Of a stretch of DNA of 64,000 bases, positions 34,449 through 43,688 are shown in pieces. The notes under the pieces were generated by a model. The model saw only the letters and a program-made list of their open reading frames with translations. It did no database searches and was not told where the DNA came from. The number at the start of each line of letters is the position of its first letter. Position 1 is the stretch's first letter. Source of the DNA: Solimonas sp040066175 (GTDB lineage Bacteria; Pseudomonadota; Gammaproteobacteria; Nevskiales; Nevskiaceae); contig NZ_JBEAAM010000022.1 in the NCBI RefSeq assembly GCF_040066175.1, positions 1 through 64,000 of the forward strand, given 5' to 3'. The position numbers and the translations under genes were made by a program.

Positions 34449-35354
34449 ATGTCCGAGAGTCCAGAGGACGACCTGTTGTCGTCCGTGTTGAACGCCTACC
34501 AGCTGCGTGCCGGCGTCTACGGCCATCCCCAGCTGTGCGGGATCTGGCAGATGGGCACCTCCGGCCACAAGCGCGCGGCATTCCACCTCGTTGGGCGAGG
34601 GAATTGTTGGCTCCACATGCGCGGCACGAAAGCGCCGGAGTCGCTGCAGGGGGGCGACCTCGTCGTGTTCCCGCACGACGCCTGGCACATGCTGACGGGC
34701 ACGCCGGAGCTGCACGGCGAAGAGAACGTCATGGCCATGGACGGCGAAGGCCCGTTCACGACGCTGGTCTGCGGTTACTTCGAGTTCCAGGCCGGCGACA
34801 AGAATCCGATCCTCGACGCACTGCCGGAGGTCATCGTCGTGCGGCGCGAGTCCGCGGGACGGAATTTCGAAGTCATCGGTCAGCTGCTACTGGAGGAAGC
34901 GCAGGGCGAAGGTATCGGCACGCGAACCGTGCTCGACAAGCTGGCCGACACGCTGTTCGTGATGGTCGTGCGCCAATACATCGGTCAGCTGGCGGATCAG
35001 CGTGGACTGCTCGCAGCACTGGCCGACGCTCGGCTACGCAAGGCACTGGCTGCGATTCATCGCGAACCCGCCGCCGCCTGGACACTAGAGAGTCTTGCGC
35101 AGATCTGTGGAATGTCGAGGGCCAGCTTTGCTCAGCGCTTTTCAGAGCTCGTCGGCACGACACCAATCGAGTACCTGACCCGGTGGCGGATGACGCAGGC
35201 GGAGCTGTTGTTGCGCAATCCGCAGATGTCGGTCGCGACCGCGGCGGAGCGCGTCGGCTACGAGACGGAGGCCGCTTTCCGCAAGGCGTTCAAGCGCGTG
35301 CATGGTGTTGGCCCGGGGTCAATTAGACGCTGGTTTCGAGAGAAGCTCAGCTGA
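34449..35354 (+). CDS. AraC-family regulator with N-terminal cupin
   Basis: Protein of 301 aa. The N-terminal cupin (about 35-115: AAFHLVGRGNCWLHM, GDLVVFPHDAWHML) is of the AraC 'cupin_6' type; the C-terminal tandem helix-turn-helix (about 195-295: LESLAQICGMSRASFAQRFS, VATAAERVGYETEAAFRKAF) binds DNA. Divergent from arsM by 85 bases, so it probably senses a metabolite or arsenical and controls the operon. It has few Cys, so direct As(III) chelation is not obvious. The IS5-type element starts 17 bases after its stop. Confidence 0.88.
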   Translation: MSESPEDDLLSSVLNAYQLRAGVYGHPQLCGIWQMGTSGHKRAAFHLVGRGNCWLHMRGTKAPESLQGGDLVVFPHDAWHMLTGTPELHGEENVMAMDGEGPFTTLVCGYFEFQAGDKNPILDALPEVIVVRRESAGRNFEVIGQLLLEEAQGEGIGTRTVLDKLADTLFVMVVRQYIGQLADQRGLLAALADARLRKALAAIHREPAAAWTLESLAQICGMSRASFAQRFSELVGTTPIEYLTRWRMTQAELLLRNPQMSVATAAERVGYETEAAFRKAFKRVHGVGPGSIRRWFREKLS

Positions 35355-35371
35355 TTCGCGGGAAACTGTAG

Positions 35372-36562
35372 GAGCCCGCTGCGAAACCCGCCAAGATTTC
35401 TCTGGTCTGAAGGTGCACCGTAAGGGAGTGAGGACAGGCAACGATGCGCGGAACACGTCGGCGGCAATTTGGGTTCGGGGATGAAGCGGTGACTGGGGCG
35501 ATCTCCAACGCTTTTCTTGCGGACGTCGAGCGTCTGGCGGACTGGATCCGGATCGAATCGGCGCTGGGCACGCTGTACGCGCACACCGGCCGCCCGTCGT
35601 ACCCGCCGCTGGTGCTGTTCAAGATGCTGCTGCTGGAGCAGTGGTACGGCCTGTCCGATCCGCAATGCGAAGACGCCTGCCGCGACCGGCTGTCGTTCCG
35701 GCGCTTTCTGGGCCTGAGTCTGACCGATGCCGTGCCCGATGAAACCGTCCTGGTGCGCTTCCGGCAACGTCTGGCCGACGCCGGACTGATGCAGCGCCTG
35801 CTGGACTGGCTCAACGAGCAGTTCGAGGCGCGGGGCCTGATCGTCAAGCGCGGCACACTGATCGACGCCACCGTGGTCAAGAGCGCGCGCACAGCCCCGC
35901 CGAAGCAGGAGGGCGCGCGCGACACCTCCGATCCCGAAGCGACCTGGCAAGCGATGAAGGATCGTCCGGTGCACGGCTTCAAGGTGCATATCGCCGCGGA
36001 TGAAGCGCACACCCTGGTGCGCGCGGTCTCGGTCACGCCGGCGCATGTCCACGACAGCGTACCGGCGAACGGCCTGATCCAGCAGGACGAGCAGGCCGTC
36101 GATGCCGACAAAGCCTACGACAGCCGTGCGCGCGCCGACTTTCTGGAAAGCCTGGACATCGACAATCGCATCCTCAGGCGCGGCCGACGCAACCGGCCGC
36201 TGTCGGAAGCGGATCGCGCGCACAACCGGCGGCACTCGGCGATCCGCGCGGGCATCGAGCGGGTGCCAGGCTGGTTCAAGGCGAAGAACCGGATGCCGCG
36301 ATGCCGGTATCTGGGCGTGATCGCCAACCAGGTGCACGCGCACGTGCTGGCGATGGCGTACAACCTGCGCCGCGCAGTCAATCTGATGCCGCCGCCACTG
36401 GCGGCCACAGGATAGGTGTGTCCGCGATGCGCCAAACGCGGACGAAAGCGGTGAAAACCGCCCATGCCAAGGCCGTGACGTGGTCACGTCCTGCCCAGTT
36501 CGACGATTCCGCGCGCCGTTTCGCATCGGTGCGGAAAATTTGATGGGTTGTGCAGAGGTCTC
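35372..36562 (+). mobile_element. IS5-family insertion sequence, apparently complete
   Basis: About 1.19 kb, bounded by imperfect inverted repeats: GAGCCCGCTGCGAAACCC at the left and, on the opposite strand, GAGACCTCTGCACAACCC at the right, followed on both sides by CAA..TTTC-like bases. It carries one uninterrupted transposase gene. I see no clear target duplication, so one end may have recombined. It marks the right edge of the accessory island. Confidence 0.8.
35444..36415 (+). CDS. IS5-family transposase
   Basis: DDE transposase of 323 aa, intact. N-terminal domain: YPPLVLFKMLLLEQWYGLSD and PDETVLVRFRQRL. Catalytic residues: Asp in GTLIDATVVKSA, Asp in AVDADKAYDS, Glu in GIERVPGWFK. The second half ends AMAYNLRRAVNL, typical of the family. 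No frameshift is seen, so the element may still be active. Confidence 0.93.
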   Translation: MRGTRRRQFGFGDEAVTGAISNAFLADVERLADWIRIESALGTLYAHTGRPSYPPLVLFKMLLLEQWYGLSDPQCEDACRDRLSFRRFLGLSLTDAVPDETVLVRFRQRLADAGLMQRLLDWLNEQFEARGLIVKRGTLIDATVVKSARTAPPKQEGARDTSDPEATWQAMKDRPVHGFKVHIAADEAHTLVRAVSVTPAHVHDSVPANGLIQQDEQAVDADKAYDSRARADFLESLDIDNRILRRGRRNRPLSEADRAHNRRHSAIRAGIERVPGWFKAKNRMPRCRYLGVIANQVHAHVLAMAYNLRRAVNLMPPPLAATG

Positions 36563-36829
36563 ACGTCATCCGCACCGCTGACCAGCACTGTCACATAGTT
36601 TCGACATTTCTGGCTGGTTGCACGCAACTCATCGGGCGAGCGCCGCGCTACGTTGTTGTTTTCGTGTGACCTTCGTTATCACTTTTTTCTGGCGCACTAC
36701 GGCTTCGATCGGGTGGGTCGGATTTTCCCCGGAGCAGGTCCGCAGCCTGGTCAAGGCAAAGCCTCATCCGACACAATCGACGGACGCGCGACGGGCCGGT
36801 CGCGCCGGGGCATCATCGGAGGCGGTCGC

Positions 36830-38317
36830 ATGTTCGAGAGCGCGGAGCTGGGCCACAAGCTGTCGAAGAGCGAGTACAAGCGCATCGCGCCCGGGCTGCG
36901 CGCCGACCTGCTCGACGCGCAGTACGACCTGCTCAAGGACAGCCGCTTTCCGGTCATCGTCCTGATATCCGGCGTCCGCGGTGCCGGCAAGGGTGAGACG
37001 GTCAATCTGCTCAACGAGTGGATGGACCCGCGCCACATCCACACTCACGCCTTCGACTCGCCGACCGACGAGGAGCGCGAGCGGCCGTACATGTGGCGCT
37101 TCTGGCGCGCGCTGCCGCCGAAGGGACGCATCGGCATCCTGTTCGGCTCCTGGTACACCGCGCCGATCATCGACCGCGTGTTCAAGCGCAACCGTAACGG
37201 CGATCTGGTGCGTGCGATCGAGGAGATCAACCGCTTCGAGCGCATGCTCGCCGACGAGGGCGCCCTGATCCTGAAATTCTGGTTCCATCTGTCGCGCAAG
37301 CAGCAGGAGAAACGCCTGCGCACGCTGCAGTCGGACGCCGAGACGAGCTGGCGCGTCACCGACCGCGACTGGGACTTCCTCAAGCGCTACGACCGCTTCT
37401 ACAACATCAGCGAGGAGACCCTGCGCCAGACTAGCAGCGCGCATGCGCCGTGGCTGGTCATCGAGGGCTCGGATCCCGAGTACCGCGCGATCGCCGTCGG
37501 CCAGGCCCTCTTGGATGCCATGCGCAAGCGCCTGCAGGTGGTCGAGCGGCGCCGGCCGCGACCGCAGGCGCCGCCGATCGTCCATGCGCCGGATCACCTG
37601 AACATCCTGCAGCGGATGGATCTGGACCTGAAGCTGGACAAGAAGGTGTACGGCCGCAGGCTGGTCAAGCTGCAGCGCCGCCTGGCGATGGCGACGCGGC
37701 ACAAGCGCTTCTCCGGGCACAACGTCGTCTGCGTGTTCGAGGGCATGGACGCCGCCGGCAAGGGCGGCGCGATCCGGCGCATCACGTCGGCGCTCGACGC
37801 GCGGCTCTATCACACGATCCCGGTCGCCGCACCCAGCGACGAGGAGCGCGCGCAACCCTACCTGTGGCGCTTCTGGCGACACCTGCCGCGCCATGGCCGC
37901 GTCACCATCTACGACCGCAGCTGGTACGGGCGCGTGCTCGTCGAGCGTGTCGAAGGCTTCTGCAGCGAGGCCGACTGGCTGCGCGCGTACTCGGAGATCA
38001 ACGACTTCGAGGAACAGTTGACGCGCAGCGGCACGGTCGTCGCCAAGTTCTGGCTGCAGATCAGCAAGTCCGAGCAGTTGCGGCGCTTCCGCCAGCGCGA
38101 GAAGACGCGCTTCAAGCGCTTCAAGATCACGCCGGAGGACTGGCGCAACCGCGAGAAGTGGGAGGCCTACCAGGTCGCCGCCGCCGACATGATCGAGCGC
38201 ACCAGCACGCCGCAGGCGCCGTGGACGCTGGTGGAGTCGAACGACAAGTACCATGCGCGCATCAAGGTGCTGGAGACCCTGACGGATGCCATCGAATCCG
38301 CGCTCGACGCGCGCTGA
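36830..38317 (+). CDS. pap: Polyphosphate:AMP phosphotransferase (two-domain PPK2)
   Basis: Protein of 495 aa with two PPK2 domains: the first (about 20-250) has SGVRGAGKGETVNLLNEWMD, the second (about 265-490) has FEGMDAAGKGGAIRRIT, with lid motifs RPYMWRFWRALPPKGRIGIL and QPYLWRFWRHLPRHGRVTIY. Two-domain PPK2 enzymes use polyphosphate to phosphorylate AMP to ADP. ATG 36830 is chosen for GGAGG nine bases upstream; the preceding open frame is unconserved. It shares an operon with the MscS-type channel gene 18 bases later. Confidence 0.9.
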   Translation: MFESAELGHKLSKSEYKRIAPGLRADLLDAQYDLLKDSRFPVIVLISGVRGAGKGETVNLLNEWMDPRHIHTHAFDSPTDEERERPYMWRFWRALPPKGRIGILFGSWYTAPIIDRVFKRNRNGDLVRAIEEINRFERMLADEGALILKFWFHLSRKQQEKRLRTLQSDAETSWRVTDRDWDFLKRYDRFYNISEETLRQTSSAHAPWLVIEGSDPEYRAIAVGQALLDAMRKRLQVVERRRPRPQAPPIVHAPDHLNILQRMDLDLKLDKKVYGRRLVKLQRRLAMATRHKRFSGHNVVCVFEGMDAAGKGGAIRRITSALDARLYHTIPVAAPSDEERAQPYLWRFWRHLPRHGRVTIYDRSWYGRVLVERVEGFCSEADWLRAYSEINDFEEQLTRSGTVVAKFWLQISKSEQLRRFRQREKTRFKRFKITPEDWRNREKWEAYQVAAADMIERTSTPQAPWTLVESNDKYHARIKVLETLTDAIESALDAR

Positions 38318-38335
38318 CCGCCGGCTGCACCGTCC

Positions 38336-39880
38336 ATGACACCGATCGCGGGTGCTGCCTGGGCGCTGTTCGCGCGCCCCGAGCTGCCGTTCCTGATCGC
38401 CGTCGCTGCAGTCGTGGCGCTGCTGCTGCGACGCGGTGCGCCCGCCGATCGCCAGTCCCTGCGCGGCGCGCTGATCTTCTTCGGCCTGTGCCTGCTGGTC
38501 GAACTCGCCGGCGCCCTGCTCGAAGCGGCCGGCGCGCCGCACGCGGGGCCGCTGACGCGCAACGCGGGCATCCTCGCCACCGGGCTGGCGCTGATCCGGC
38601 TGGTCGGCCTGGGCCTGTTCCGCGCCCTGCTGCCGCGCATCGGCGTAACCACGCCGCGGATCGTCGAAGACGTCGCACTCGTCATCGCCGCGCTGGCCTG
38701 GGGCATGGTGCGACTGCGCATGGCCGGCGTCGATCTCGGCAGCCTGGTGACGACCTCGGCCGTGATCACGGCGGTGCTGGCCTTCGCGATGCAGGACACG
38801 CTCGGCAACGTACTGGGCGGACTGTTCCTCGAACTGGACGATTCGCTGACGGTCGGCGACTGGATCCAGCTCGACGACCTGTCCGGCCGCGTCGTCGACA
38901 TCCGCTGGCGCCACACCGCGATCCGCACGCGCAACGGCGAAACCGTGATCGTGCCTAACAGCGCGCTGATGAAGTCGCGCTTCACCGTGATCGGCAATCC
39001 GGACACGGAGCGGGTGCGCTGGCGCCGCTGGGTGCGCTTCGAGGTGGGCTTCGACACGCCGCCCGCACAGGTGCTGGCTGTCGCCGAGCGTGCGGTACGC
39101 GACGCCGACATCGTCAACGTCGCCACCGACCCGCCGCCGCAGTGCGTGCTGCTGGAGTTCGGCCCGAGCCAGCACCGCTATGCGCTGCGCTACTGGCTGA
39201 TCGACCCGCAGCCGGACGACGCGACCGATTCGGTCGTGCGGCTGCATCTGCGCGCCGCTCTGGAACGGGCGGGCATCGCGCTGGCCCTGCCCAAGTCGGT
39301 GATCTATCGCGTCGCCGACGACGAGGCGCACCAGCGCATGCTGCGTGCGCGGGAACTCGAGGCCCGCATCCACGCACTGCAAAGCGTCGAACTGTTCGCC
39401 AGCCTGACGCGCGAGGAGCTGGAGGCGCTCGCCGGCTACCTGGTGCATGCGCCCTTCGCCGCGGGCGCGGTCATCACCCGCCAGGGTGCCATCGCGCACT
39501 GGCTGTACCTGCTGGTCGGCGGCAGCGTGGAGGTCTGGCTGGAAACCGGACACAACGGCCGCCAGCTGCTGGCGACGCTGACGCCCGGCACCGTGTTCGG
39601 CGAAATGGGCATGATGACCGGCGAACCGCGGCGCGCGACCGTCACCGCCAAGACCGACGTCGAATGCTACCGGCTGGACAAGAAGGGCTTCGAGCACATC
39701 CTGCGCGCGCGTCCGGCGATCGCCGAGGAAGTCTCGCGTGTGCTCGCTGCGCGCGCCGGCGACCTCAGCCGCGCCGCCGAGGAGGCCGCCGCGCAGGCGA
39801 GCCTGCCGCGCGCCGCGCCGGACAAGCTGCTCGAACGCATCCGCGCGTTCTTCGGACTCGACCGTCCCGGCGGCAAGTGA
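38336..39880 (+). CDS. MscS-type channel with C-terminal cyclic-nucleotide-binding domain
   Basis: Protein of 514 aa: four to five N-terminal helices (about 10-150), the MscS core (about 155-330) with pore helix TSAVITAVLAFAMQDTLGNV and beta domain TVGDWIQLDDLSGRVVDIRW, then a cNMP-binding domain (about 365-480) whose phosphate cassette is FGEMGMMTGEPRRATVTA. Such channels are gated or tuned by cyclic nucleotides as well as tension. Helical tail of about 30 residues. Converges with the CorA-type gene. Confidence 0.88.
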   Translation: MTPIAGAAWALFARPELPFLIAVAAVVALLLRRGAPADRQSLRGALIFFGLCLLVELAGALLEAAGAPHAGPLTRNAGILATGLALIRLVGLGLFRALLPRIGVTTPRIVEDVALVIAALAWGMVRLRMAGVDLGSLVTTSAVITAVLAFAMQDTLGNVLGGLFLELDDSLTVGDWIQLDDLSGRVVDIRWRHTAIRTRNGETVIVPNSALMKSRFTVIGNPDTERVRWRRWVRFEVGFDTPPAQVLAVAERAVRDADIVNVATDPPPQCVLLEFGPSQHRYALRYWLIDPQPDDATDSVVRLHLRAALERAGIALALPKSVIYRVADDEAHQRMLRARELEARIHALQSVELFASLTREELEALAGYLVHAPFAAGAVITRQGAIAHWLYLLVGGSVEVWLETGHNGRQLLATLTPGTVFGEMGMMTGEPRRATVTAKTDVECYRLDKKGFEHILRARPAIAEEVSRVLAARAGDLSRAAEEAAAQASLPRAAPDKLLERIRAFFGLDRPGGK

Positions 39881-39898
39881 GGCGCGCCGCGGTCCCCT

Positions 39899-40870
39899 TC
39901 AGCGCAGCCAGCCGCGGCGCTTGATGTAGATCAGCGGCAGCACGGCGGACAGCAGGGTCAGCAACATCGAGTAGGTAAAGCCGTGTTCCCAGGACAGCTC
40001 CGGCATGACCGAGAAGTTCATGCCGTAGAACGTGCCGACCAGTGTCGGCGGCAGGAACACGGCGGTGATGATCGTGAACACCTTGACGATCTGGTTCTGC
40101 TTGATGTTGAGGATGTTGGTGACGGCGTTCTGCAGGTAGCGCACCTTCTCGTGCTCGAAGGCGGCGTGCTCCTTGGTGCCGCGCACGTCCTCGAGCAGTT
40201 CATGCACCAGCTGCTGCAAGTCGGCTTCGGTCTTGTGATCGACTTCGCCGCTCAGGTAGCGCACGGCACGATGCAGCGTCAGCTGCGCCTCGATGAACTG
40301 CGTCAGCACGTCCTCGCGCTCGTTGAGTTCGAGCATCGTGTCGGTCAGATCGCTGACGCCGAGCTCCTGTCCGGCTTCGTTATAGCCCGTGGACAGCTGG
40401 GTGATGCGCTCCGACGACAGGGTCAGTGCATCGGCCAGCTGCTCGACCGCCAGCGTGCTGGCGTCGTTGGCGGCCTGCAGCAGCCGCCGCAGCACGTCGC
40501 GCGGTCCGTCCACCTGGCGCGGGCGGCGCTGCATGCGCTGCAGCGCCAGCTCGAAAGGCGCGTAGGGTTCGGCAGAGAAGCTGGCGACCAGCGACCCGCC
40601 GAGAATGAAGGTGACGGGATGGAAGTCCGGGTCGTGGCCGGCGCGGGGTGCCGCGAGCAGCGTGCGCACGAACAGGTAGTCGCCCTCCTCCAGCACGCCC
40701 GGCGCGTCGCTGCGCGGACTGATGCCGTAGCGGCCGCGGATCTCGGCCAGCTCCACTTCGGTGGGGCGCGAGACGTCGAGCCAGACGAACGGCGACGTGG
40801 CCTCGTCCGCCGGCGGCAGGCCGTCGCGGACGAGGATCTGGCCATTGTGCAAGGTGATGTTGCGGATCAT
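39899..40870 (-). CDS. CorA-family divalent cation transporter
   Basis: Protein of 323 aa with a cytoplasmic funnel domain and two C-terminal helices. The signature GMN follows the first helix (FLPPTLVGTFYGMNFSVMPE), and the last helix ends in the basic IKRRGWLR. Mg2+ is the usual cargo; Co2+, Ni2+ or Zn2+ are possible. The loop residues after GMN (FSVMPELSW) are non-standard compared with E. coli CorA. A 62-aa membrane peptide gene lies 15 bases upstream on the same strand. Confidence 0.87.
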   Translation of the reverse strand: MIRNITLHNGQILVRDGLPPADEATSPFVWLDVSRPTEVELAEIRGRYGISPRSDAPGVLEEGDYLFVRTLLAAPRAGHDPDFHPVTFILGGSLVASFSAEPYAPFELALQRMQRRPRQVDGPRDVLRRLLQAANDASTLAVEQLADALTLSSERITQLSTGYNEAGQELGVSDLTDTMLELNEREDVLTQFIEAQLTLHRAVRYLSGEVDHKTEADLQQLVHELLEDVRGTKEHAAFEHEKVRYLQNAVTNILNIKQNQIVKVFTIITAVFLPPTLVGTFYGMNFSVMPELSWEHGFTYSMLLTLLSAVLPLIYIKRRGWLR

Positions 40871-40885
40871 GGGGACGTCCGGGTG

Positions 40886-41074
40886 TCAGGGGGTCGCGGT
40901 GGCCGGTGCCGGCGGCTGCCGTTGCAGCGCGGGCGCGGCGAAGTGCTCGTGGGAGGGCGACTGCGACGAAGTCACGGTCTCCTGTCCCGCCGGCTGCAGA
41001 TGATGCACGGCGAGCATGGTCACGGCGATGAACAGGTAGAGCAGGATCACGGAGACGATCACCTCGTTTTCCAT
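40886..41074 (-). CDS. Small single-helix membrane protein, unknown function
   Basis: A 62-aa protein: MENEVIVSVILLYLFIAVTM forms one transmembrane helix, followed by a Pro/Ala/Gln-rich tail with HEHF. AAGAGG lies just upstream of the ATG. It ends 15 bases before the CorA-type gene and probably shares its transcript; it might be a small regulatory or accessory subunit of the transporter (inference). I recognise no family. Confidence 0.6.
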   Translation of the reverse strand: MENEVIVSVILLYLFIAVTMLAVHHLQPAGQETVTSSQSPSHEHFAAPALQRQPPAPATATP

Positions 41075-41319
41075 GCTGCGCCTCTTCTTGCGGCGGGGAT
41101 TCTGGGTCACGGCGTCTCCGGATGCATCAGGGTCTGCGGAAGGGATCGAAACGGAGGTCCAGGCCGATCGAGACGAAGGGGGCTGGCGGAACCACGGCCG
41201 AGCATATCGCCGACGGTCGGGTCGAGGTAACAGCATCCGGCGCTTCGTCGCGGACGCAAGCGATGTCCGCGCCGTGCTCGTAGCGGCCGGCGGGATGGCA
41301 GACCGGCAGCGAGAAGGAA

Positions 41320-41535
41320 TCAGCCGCCCCGGCCGCGCCGGCGTCCGAGTACCGTTGCCGCGGTCTGGCCCGGTGTCCACGGCTGCCCCAGCTTCTGCTC
41401 GATGTAGTCGCGGATCAGCCTGCGCACGACCTGTGACGGCGTCTGGTCGTCGCGCGCGCACAGTTCCTCGAACAACGCCTTCTTGTCCGGATCGATCAGT
41501 ACCGTCAGTCGCGCGGTGCGCTGTTCGACGCCCAT
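41320..41535 (-). CDS. Ribbon-helix-helix DNA-binding protein
   Basis: A 71-aa protein: RTARLTVLIDPDKKALFEEL gives the beta strand and first helix, TPSQVVRRLIRDYIEQKL the second, the layout of CopG/Arc-type repressors. A basic tail (LGRRRGRGG) follows. It is divergent from the hyf-like operon across a 116-base region with a strong promoter and an inverted repeat, so it may regulate that operon. No toxin partner is adjacent, so it does not look like an antitoxin. Confidence 0.72.
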   Translation of the reverse strand: MGVEQRTARLTVLIDPDKKALFEELCARDDQTPSQVVRRLIRDYIEQKLGQPWTPGQTAATVLGRRRGRGG

Positions 41536-41550
41536 TGCGGCAACACCGTA

Positions 41551-41591
41551 TTTACAGTCTATGTGCCTACTATGATAATATAATTCACATA
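41551..41591 (+). promoter_or_regulatory. Promoter of the hyf-like operon with flanking inverted repeat
   Basis: -35 TTTACA (41551-41556), exactly 17 bp, then -10 GATAAT (41574-41579), each one base from consensus, in the only strongly A+T-rich patch of the area. The inverted repeat TATGTG (41560-41565) ... CACATA (41586-41591), 20 bases apart, surrounds the -10 and expected start site and is a candidate operator for the divergent ribbon-helix-helix protein. Confidence 0.75.
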
Positions 41592-41651
41592 AGTCAACGC
41601 GCCGGCGGGGCTGCCGCGGCGCCTGATTCCGGAGTCCGGGCCTGATGGAGC

Positions 41652-43688
41652 ATGTGGTCGCAGAGGGTGGACGTGGCTGAGTTCTGGGCAAACTCCGAGC
41701 CGGCGCTGGCGGCGGCTGCGCTGCTCGCCCTGGGCTGGCTGATCCTGGGCCTCGCCGGTCTGCTGCGGCTGCACAGCGTCGAGTTCGTCGGCCGCGTGCT
41801 GTTCCCTTTCGGCGCCGCGCTGAGTCTGCTGCTCGCGCTCACCGGCCTCGCTGCATTGTCCGCACCGCCGGCATCGATGACGCTGGCGATCGGCCTGCCC
41901 GACCTGCCCTTTCACCTGCACCTCGACGCGCTCAGCGCCTTCTTCCTGCTGCTGCTCGGCGCCGCGTCGGCCGGCATCTCGGTGTTCGCGGCCGGCTACT
42001 TCCGCAGCGGTGAGGGCACCGCACCCGGCCTGCTGTGCCTGCAGTACCACGTGTTCCTCGCCAGCATGGTGTTCGTGCTGCTCGCCGCCGACGCCTATGC
42101 CTTCATGGTCGCGTGGGAGACGATGGCGCTGTCCTCGTACTTCCTGGTGACGACGCAGCACCGCATCCCCGAGATCCGCCGCGCCGGCTTCCTGTACCTG
42201 CTGATCGCGCACGTCGGCGCGATCGGCATCCTGCTCGCTTTTGGCGTGCTGCAGGGCGGCAGCTGGCAGTTCACCTTCGACGCGATGCGCGCCGCCGAGC
42301 TGTCGCCGCTGTGGTCGAGCATCGCCTTCGGACTGGCGTTGTTCGGCTTCGGCGCCAAGGCCGGACTGGTGCCGCTGCACGTCTGGCTGCCGGAGGCGCA
42401 TCCGGCGGCGCCCTCGCCGGTGTCGGCGCTGATGAGCGGCGTGATGCTCAAGACCGCGCTGTACGGCATCCTGCGCGTCAGCTTCGACCTGCTGGGTGCA
42501 CCGCTGTGGTGGTGGGGCGCGCTGGCGCTGGCGCTGGGCCTGTTCAGCGCGCTGTTCGGCGTGGTCTTCGCGGCGGTGCAGACCGACATGAAGCGCCTGC
42601 TCGCGTACTCGTCGATCGAGAACATCGGCATCGCCTTTGCCGCCTTCGGCCTTTCGATCCTGTTCCACTGCTTCGCGATGCCGCAGCTCGCCGCGCTGGC
42701 ACTCGCGGCGATGCTCTACCACTGCCTGAATCACGCGTTCTTCAAGAGCCTGCTGTTCCTGGCCACCGGATCGGTACTGCACGCGACGCGCGAGCGCCGT
42801 CTGGGCAAGCTTGGCGGTCTCATTCGCACCATGCCCTGGGTCGCGTGGCTGGCGCTGGTCGGCACGCTGGCGATCGCCGGCCTGCCGCCGCTCAACGGCT
42901 TCGTCTCCGAGTGGCTGCTGCTGCAGGCCTTCCTGTTCACGCCGGAGATTCCGCAGCCGTTCGCCAACATGCTGATCCCGCTCGGCGCGCCGGCGCTGGC
43001 GCTGACCGCGGCGCTGGCCGGCTACGTGATGGTGAAGTTCTACGGCGTGATCTTCCTCGGCCGGATGCGCGAACCGCAGCTGGCGCAGGCGCACGACTGC
43101 GGCATCCTCGAACGCATCGGCCTGGCCTGGCTCGCCGCGGCCTGCGTCGCGCTGGGCCTGACGCCGGCGCTGATGCTGCAGGCGCTCGACCCGGTCGGCA
43201 CGCTGCTGCTCGGCAGCGGCCTGGGCACGCAGAGCACCGGATCGTGGCTGCTGGTGCCCGTGTCGGCCGAACGCGCGAGCTACAGCCCGCTGCTGTTCCT
43301 CGTCGGCATCGGCGGCAGCGTGCTGCTCACCGTCTGGGCCGTGCGCCGGCTCTACCACGGCCGCATCCGCCGCGCGGCGCCCTGGGACTGCGGCTTTCCG
43401 CTGCAGACTGCGCGCATGCAGGACAGCGCCGAGGGTTTCGGCCAGCCGATCCGCCATATCTTCGATCCGTTCTTTCGCATGCGCCGCGAGCTGCCGTCGC
43501 CCTTGGACAGCGCACCGCGCTACCGCGTCGAAGTCGAGGACCGTTTCTGGCACGCGCTGTATCTGCCGGTCGCCGGCGGCGTGAAGGCGCTTGCCGGCTT
43601 CGTCGGCCGCCTGCAGCGCGGCCGCATCTCGGTGTACCTGCTGTACAGCTTCCTGACCCTCGTCGCACTGCTGGTGATCGTGCTGTGA
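41652..43688 (+). CDS. hyfB: HyfB-like membrane subunit (proton-pump type antiporter module)
   Basis: Protein of 678 aa with about 16 helices, homologous to HyfB/HycC and NuoL/M/N. The ion-translocation core shows AWETMALSSYFLVTTQH (with the key Glu), GAKAGLVPLHVWLPEAHPAA (Lys and His) and SALMSGVMLKTALYGILR. GGA GC lies before ATG 41652. First gene of a coupled operon; the following hyfC-like gene begins at GTG within its stop. Confidence 0.9.
   Translation: MWSQRVDVAEFWANSEPALAAAALLALGWLILGLAGLLRLHSVEFVGRVLFPFGAALSLLLALTGLAALSAPPASMTLAIGLPDLPFHLHLDALSAFFLLLLGAASAGISVFAAGYFRSGEGTAPGLLCLQYHVFLASMVFVLLAADAYAFMVAWETMALSSYFLVTTQHRIPEIRRAGFLYLLIAHVGAIGILLAFGVLQGGSWQFTFDAMRAAELSPLWSSIAFGLALFGFGAKAGLVPLHVWLPEAHPAAPSPVSALMSGVMLKTALYGILRVSFDLLGAPLWWWGALALALGLFSALFGVVFAAVQTDMKRLLAYSSIENIGIAFAAFGLSILFHCFAMPQLAALALAAMLYHCLNHAFFKSLLFLATGSVLHATRERRLGKLGGLIRTMPWVAWLALVGTLAIAGLPPLNGFVSEWLLLQAFLFTPEIPQPFANMLIPLGAPALALTAALAGYVMVKFYGVIFLGRMREPQLAQAHDCGILERIGLAWLAAACVALGLTPALMLQALDPVGTLLLGSGLGTQSTGSWLLVPVSAERASYSPLLFLVGIGGSVLLTVWAVRRLYHGRIRRAAPWDCGFPLQTARMQDSAEGFGQPIRHIFDPFFRMRRELPSPLDSAPRYRVEVEDRFWHALYLPVAGGVKALAGFVGRLQRGRISVYLLYSFLTLVALLVIVL

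Noticed and set aside
36588..36610. Pho-box-like CTGTCAC before the polyphosphate:AMP phosphotransferase gene
   Set aside because: The second half-site (TTTCGACA) matches the CTGTCAT unit poorly and at the wrong spacing.
36563..36829. Upstream extension of the PPK2 gene to 36653
   Set aside because: The extra 59 residues are unconserved and include promoter-like T-rich DNA; GGAGG supports the ATG at 36830.
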